Source: Phycisphaerae bacterium (GTDB lineage: Bacteria; Planctomycetota; Phycisphaerae; UBA1845; PWPN01). From it: DNA of 9,018 bases. The notes beneath the pieces are model-generated. The model was not told the origin of the DNA, searched no databases, and saw nothing but the letters and a program-made list of their open reading frames with translations. Numbering within the stretch: the stretch's first letter is position 1; the number at the start of each line of letters is the position of its first letter. Position numbers and translations under genes: made by a program. The stretch lies in NCBI GenBank assembly GCA_003557125.1, contig PWPN01000089.1, forward strand, positions 1 to 9,018. Reading direction: 5' to 3'. Shown piece after piece: positions 6,852 to 9,018 of this stretch.

Positions 6852-8009
6852 ATGGACGATTACCGTATCCAGCTCGACAGCTACAGCGGCCCGATGGAGC
6901 TGCTGTTGTACCTCATCCGCCGGGACGAGGTCGACATCTACGACATCCCGATCTCCCGCGTCCTCGAACAGTACATGGACTACGTTCGGATGCTCGAGGT
7001 GCTCGACCCGGACGGCGTGGCCGACTTTCTCGTCCTGGCTGCGACGCTCATGGAAATCAAATCGCGGATGCTGCTGCCCAAGCCGCCGCCGGAAGCGTCC
7101 GACAGCGACGACGGACTCGACCCGCGCGCCGACCTCGTGCGGCAACTGTTGGCCTACCGCTCCTTTCGCGAGGCGGCTGCGGCCCTCGACCGCAAAGCCG
7201 ACATGCACAGTCAGCGGTTTGCGCGACCGCCGGTCGAGCTTCCCGGCCGCGAGGGGGAGGTCGATCTCGAGGACGTTCAGATCTGGGACCTGCTCCGCGC
7301 GTTCAATAAGCTGATGAGTTCCGTGGGCGCGGGCCGGGCGTTCCATGAGATCACCTATGACGACACGCCCATCTCGCTCCATGCGCTGGATATCACGGAC
7401 CGCCTCGAACGCGATGGGCCGTCGTTGGCCTTCTCCAGAATCTTCGAGGGGCGGACGCGGAGCCAGATGATCGGGCTGTTCCTGGCGCTGCTCGAGCTGA
7501 TCCGCCAGCGACGCGTCCGTGTCGAACAGGGCGGCGAGTTCGGCGAGATCGAGGTGCACCTGCTCGACGCGACGCCGATAACCGAGCCGACGGAGCAGCC
7601 CGACGCGGATGGTCTTCAGAAAGATAGCGAACGGGAAGTGGGCGAACGGGAAGACTCTGCACGCGAGTCGATGGAAGAACCCGAACCCGAACCGGAACCG
7701 CAAGAGGAATCGCGCAACGTCGTGCGCTTGCCGGAGCCGACGGCACCGGTCGCCGATGCGTACGAAGAGGATGAGACCGAAGATGATCAGGACGAATACA
7801 AGGCCCGGCTCGATGCGATCGGCGTCTCGGACGTGGATCTGGGCAGGGATCTGGGCAGGGATCTGGGCAGGCTGAGAACCGATGGGTCGGAGAACGTGTC
7901 GCAGAGCGATGAGCCCCAGAGCGATGAGTCTCAGAACGACGAGTCTCAGAACGATGAGTCGCAGTCCGATGAGTCGCAGAACGACGAGTCAACCGAGCCG
8001 CGACCGTAA
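6852..8009 (+). CDS. scpA: Segregation and condensation protein A (kleisin) with a long acidic tail
   Basis: ScpA is the kleisin that bridges the SMC head domains and, with ScpB, forms the bacterial condensin that compacts and separates chromosomes. The N-terminal half is typical: YSGPMELLLYLIRRDEVDIY (~11-30), ISRVLEQYMDYV, then FLVLAATLMEIKSRMLLP (~59-76). The winged-helix end is FSRIFEGRTRSQMIGLFLALLELIRQRRVRVEQ (~203-235). ScpA is usually ~250 residues. Here ~135 extra residues follow: a charged acidic linker with an EP run, three copies of DLGR (7836-7871) and six copies of Q-[SN]-D-E-[SP] (7902-7991). The last codons and the stop are supplied by an intergenic repeat that begins at 7998. 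No scpB is adjacent. The start at 6852 puts the family N-terminus at the right place. Confidence 0.95.
   Translation: MDDYRIQLDSYSGPMELLLYLIRRDEVDIYDIPISRVLEQYMDYVRMLEVLDPDGVADFLVLAATLMEIKSRMLLPKPPPEASDSDDGLDPRADLVRQLLAYRSFREAAAALDRKADMHSQRFARPPVELPGREGEVDLEDVQIWDLLRAFNKLMSSVGAGRAFHEITYDDTPISLHALDITDRLERDGPSLAFSRIFEGRTRSQMIGLFLALLELIRQRRVRVEQGGEFGEIEVHLLDATPITEPTEQPDADGLQKDSEREVGEREDSARESMEEPEPEPEPQEESRNVVRLPEPTAPVADAYEEDETEDDQDEYKARLDAIGVSDVDLGRDLGRDLGRLRTDGSENVSQSDEPQSDESQNDESQNDESQSDESQNDESTEPRP
7836..7871 (+). repeat. 12-bp repeat, three copies, within scpA
   Basis: GATCTGGGCAGG occurs three times in tandem (7836-7847, 7848-7859, 7860-7871) with perfect identity and in frame, encoding DLGR three times in the ScpA tail. 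The lack of any third-position change suggests recent slippage. Confidence 0.9.
7902..7991 (+). repeat. 15-bp degenerate repeat, six copies, within scpA
   Basis: Six in-frame pentapeptide units of the form Q-[S/N]-D-E-[S/P] are encoded here. The copies vary at wobble positions (GAC/GAT; TCT/TCG/TCA) and at residues 2 and 5, so this expansion is probably older than the 12-bp one beside it. The product would be a flexible, strongly acidic tail. Confidence 0.9.
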
Positions 8010-8148
8010 GGGAGCGATGTAGCGGCCGCCCCCCGTGGCGGCCGTGCGGGTTCAGGGTGGTACGGGCGTCTCGCGATTGTCTGGGTGGTACGGGCGTCTC
8101 GCCCGTCGGTTGTATGATCGCACTGGCGGGCAAGCCGCCCGTGGCACC
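7998..8148 (+). repeat. Composite intergenic repeat, copy A
   Basis: Module 1 (7998-8036) opens CCGCGACCGTAAGGGAGCG and matches 8663-8701 at 38 of 39 bases. It overlaps the end of scpA and supplies its stop. A truncated palindrome copy follows (8051-8075), whose first ~24 bases are the inverse of the tandem unit at 6541-6712. Module 2 (8068-8148) contains the full palindrome ACGGGCGTCTCGCCCGT (8090-8106) and a second hairpin GGCGG/CCGCC (8126-8140), and ends GTGGCACC. It closely matches 8741-8822. Confidence 0.88.
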
Positions 8149-8173
8149 CACACAGGGCTTCAGATATCACATA

Positions 8174-8188
8174 CCCTCTTCGAGGGAG
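8174..8188 (+). promoter_or_regulatory. RidA-family ribosome binding site inside a small hairpin
   Basis: GAGGGAG (8182-8188) lies six bases before the ATG at 8195 and fixes that start. The GAGGG (8182-8186) can pair with CCCTC (8174-8178) across a three-base TTC loop, so the site could be partly masked in the mRNA. The hairpin is short, and its effect is inference. Confidence 0.6.
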
Positions 8189-8194
8189 TATTGC

Positions 8195-8656
8195 ATGACA
8201 CCCGAAGAACAGTTGGCGGCGAACGGACGGACACTGCCCGAAGCGCCGCAGCCCGTCGGTTCCTATGTGCCGTGCGTTCAGGTCGGCGACATGCTCTATG
8301 TCAGCGGGCAATTGCCGATGAAGGATGCTCGACTCATCGCGACAGGCAAGGTCGACAGCGAGGTCCCGACCGAGCAGGCCCGCGAGGCTGCGATCCAGTC
8401 GGTGCTTAATGCGCTCGCTCAGGTAGCTGCTCATGCCGGAAGTCTGTCACACGTCGCCCGGGTTGTGCGATTGGGGGTATTCGTCAGCAGCTCGCCGGGG
8501 TTCACAGGTCAATCGGGCATCGCCAATGCAGCCAGCGACCTGCTCTACGAAATCTTCGGCGAGGTCGGCCGCCATGCCCGCGCTGCTGTCGGTGTAAGCG
8601 AATTGCCGATGAACGCACCCGTCGAGATCGATCTGATCGTCCAGTTGCACCCCTGA
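8195..8656 (+). CDS. RidA (YjgF/YER057c/UK114) family protein
   Basis: This is a 153-residue cytosolic protein of the RidA superfamily. The best-known members hydrolyse reactive enamine/imine intermediates made by PLP enzymes. This one resembles the longer subgroup (YjgF_YER057c_UK114_like_1), whose substrate is not established. Visible blocks are VGDMLYVSGQLPM (~30-42), SVLNALAQVAAHAGSLSHVARVVRLGVFV (~69-97), and GRHARAAVGVSELPMNAPVEIDLIV (~125-149). R129 in HARAAV aligns with the substrate-binding arginine of classical RidA (motif ARSCVEV). I chose the ATG at 8195 for its GAGGGAG site. The frame stays open upstream to 8057, but that part is read from the palindromic repeat and is not protein-like. 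The protein is expected to form trimers, as the family does. It lies between two composite repeats and has no functional neighbour. Confidence 0.9.
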   Translation: MTPEEQLAANGRTLPEAPQPVGSYVPCVQVGDMLYVSGQLPMKDARLIATGKVDSEVPTEQAREAAIQSVLNALAQVAAHAGSLSHVARVVRLGVFVSSSPGFTGQSGIANAASDLLYEIFGEVGRHARAAVGVSELPMNAPVEIDLIVQLHP

Positions 8657-8662
8657 TCCGAC

Positions 8663-8822
8663 CCGCGACCGTGAGGGAGCGATGTAGCGGCCGCCCCCCG
8701 TCTTTGCCTTCGGCTACGCCGTGACTTCGCCGTGGCGACCGTCTCGCAATTGTCGGGGTGGTACGGGCGTCTCGCCCGTCGGGGTTGTACGGCCGTACTG
8801 GCGGACAAGCCGCCCGTGGCAC
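8663..8822 (+). repeat. Composite intergenic repeat, copy B
   Basis: It has the same two modules as copy A and in the same order: 8663-8701 (38 of 39 bases shared) and 8741-8822, including the palindrome at 8763-8779. Between the modules it carries a different insert (8702-8740, beginning CTTTGCCTTCGGC) where copy A has its own filler. It starts seven bases after the stop of the RidA-family gene and ends 12 bases before the stop of the convergent micropeptide gene. It may act as a shared 3' end, but it lacks a T-tract. Confidence 0.88.
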
Positions 8823-8833
8823 CTAGCTACATG

Positions 8834-8998
8834 TTACCACACGTAATACCAGGGCGTGTAAAAATAATCGACGTAGTACACGTCATAAAAATAATAGGGA
8901 TCGTATCCGACTACGTCGCAGACGATGGCTGCAACGGGAAGCATCCCCAGCAGGATGCCCATCGCGACAAGTTTCCGACGTGTTTTTGTGCGTTTCAT
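8834..8998 (-). CDS. Tyrosine/tryptophan-rich exported micropeptide, 54 residues
   Basis: I do not recognise this gene. It is a complete small frame: ATG at 8998-8996, TAA at 8836-8834. A strong ribosome site GGGGGAG (9011-9005) lies six bases before the ATG. The product starts MKRTKTRRK (basic), continues with a hydrophobic stretch LVAMGILLGMLPVAAIVC (10-27), as in a signal peptide or membrane anchor, and then has an extraordinary tail. From residue 32 to 54 there are ten tyrosines, two phenylalanines and two tryptophans, for example YYFYDVYYVDYFY followed by TPWYYVW. IVC is not a clean lipobox. The codons are ordinary and the composition is less GC-rich than its neighbours. Its promoter is beyond the right edge. 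The envelope location is inferred; the function is unknown. Confidence 0.75.
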   Translation of the reverse strand: MKRTKTRRKLVAMGILLGMLPVAAIVCDVVGYDPYYFYDVYYVDYFYTPWYYVW

Positions 8999-9018
8999 GA
9001 TCGTCTCCCCCGGTGCCT

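Noticed and set aside
6666..7703. 345-codon open frame on the minus strand
   Set aside because: It is antisense to scpA and ends in the tandem repeat array.
7393..8151. 252-codon open frame on the minus strand
   Set aside because: It reads antisense to scpA and its micro-repeats, giving low-complexity RSETHRS-like peptide.
8057..8194. 46-residue N-terminal extension of the RidA-family protein
   Set aside because: It is read from the palindromic repeat (VRAS..GTGVSPV), has no ribosome site, and the family start matches the ATG at 8195.

Overview
The window looks like bacterial chromosome from a planctomycete, probably of the Phycisphaerae type. This is inferred from a PEP-CTERM exported protein with a planctomycete-style tail (PEPASLSLLALGGLALLRRRR), a DUF2617-like protein of the planctomycete form, an LpxB gene (so an outer membrane with lipid A), high GC, and intergenic palindromic repeats of a kind I associate with this group. 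No database search was possible, so the taxonomy is a judgement.

Layout. 1-406 (-): 5' part of leuD, running off the left edge and carrying a TAA directly after its ATG. 487-529: terminator of the next gene. 593-1159 (-): DUF2617-like protein with a long GC-rich leader (1160-1432). 1712-3874 (+): exported beta-propeller protein. 3970-3997: perfect palindromic terminator shared by two convergent genes. 4070-4726 (-): PEP-CTERM exported protein. 4727-5092: non-coding. 5093-6274 (-): lpxB with a recognisable promoter at 6310-6337. 6275-6851: non-coding, holding a REP-like palindrome and a four-unit 43-bp tandem array. 6852-8009 (+): scpA with a long acidic, internally repetitive tail. 8010-8194: composite repeat. 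8195-8656 (+): RidA-family gene. 8657-8833: second copy of the composite repeat. 8834-8998 (-): a 54-residue tyrosine- and tryptophan-rich exported micropeptide.

The genes appear to be single transcription units with unrelated jobs: leucine biosynthesis (LeuD), lipid A assembly (LpxB), chromosome condensation (ScpA), imine/enamine-type housekeeping (RidA family), and several exported proteins. I see no defence system, phage, transposase or CRISPR array. The most unusual content is the aromatic micropeptide, the ATG-TAA at the start of leuD, and the family of palindromic repeats that brackets scpA and ridA and keeps its hairpin through paired base changes.
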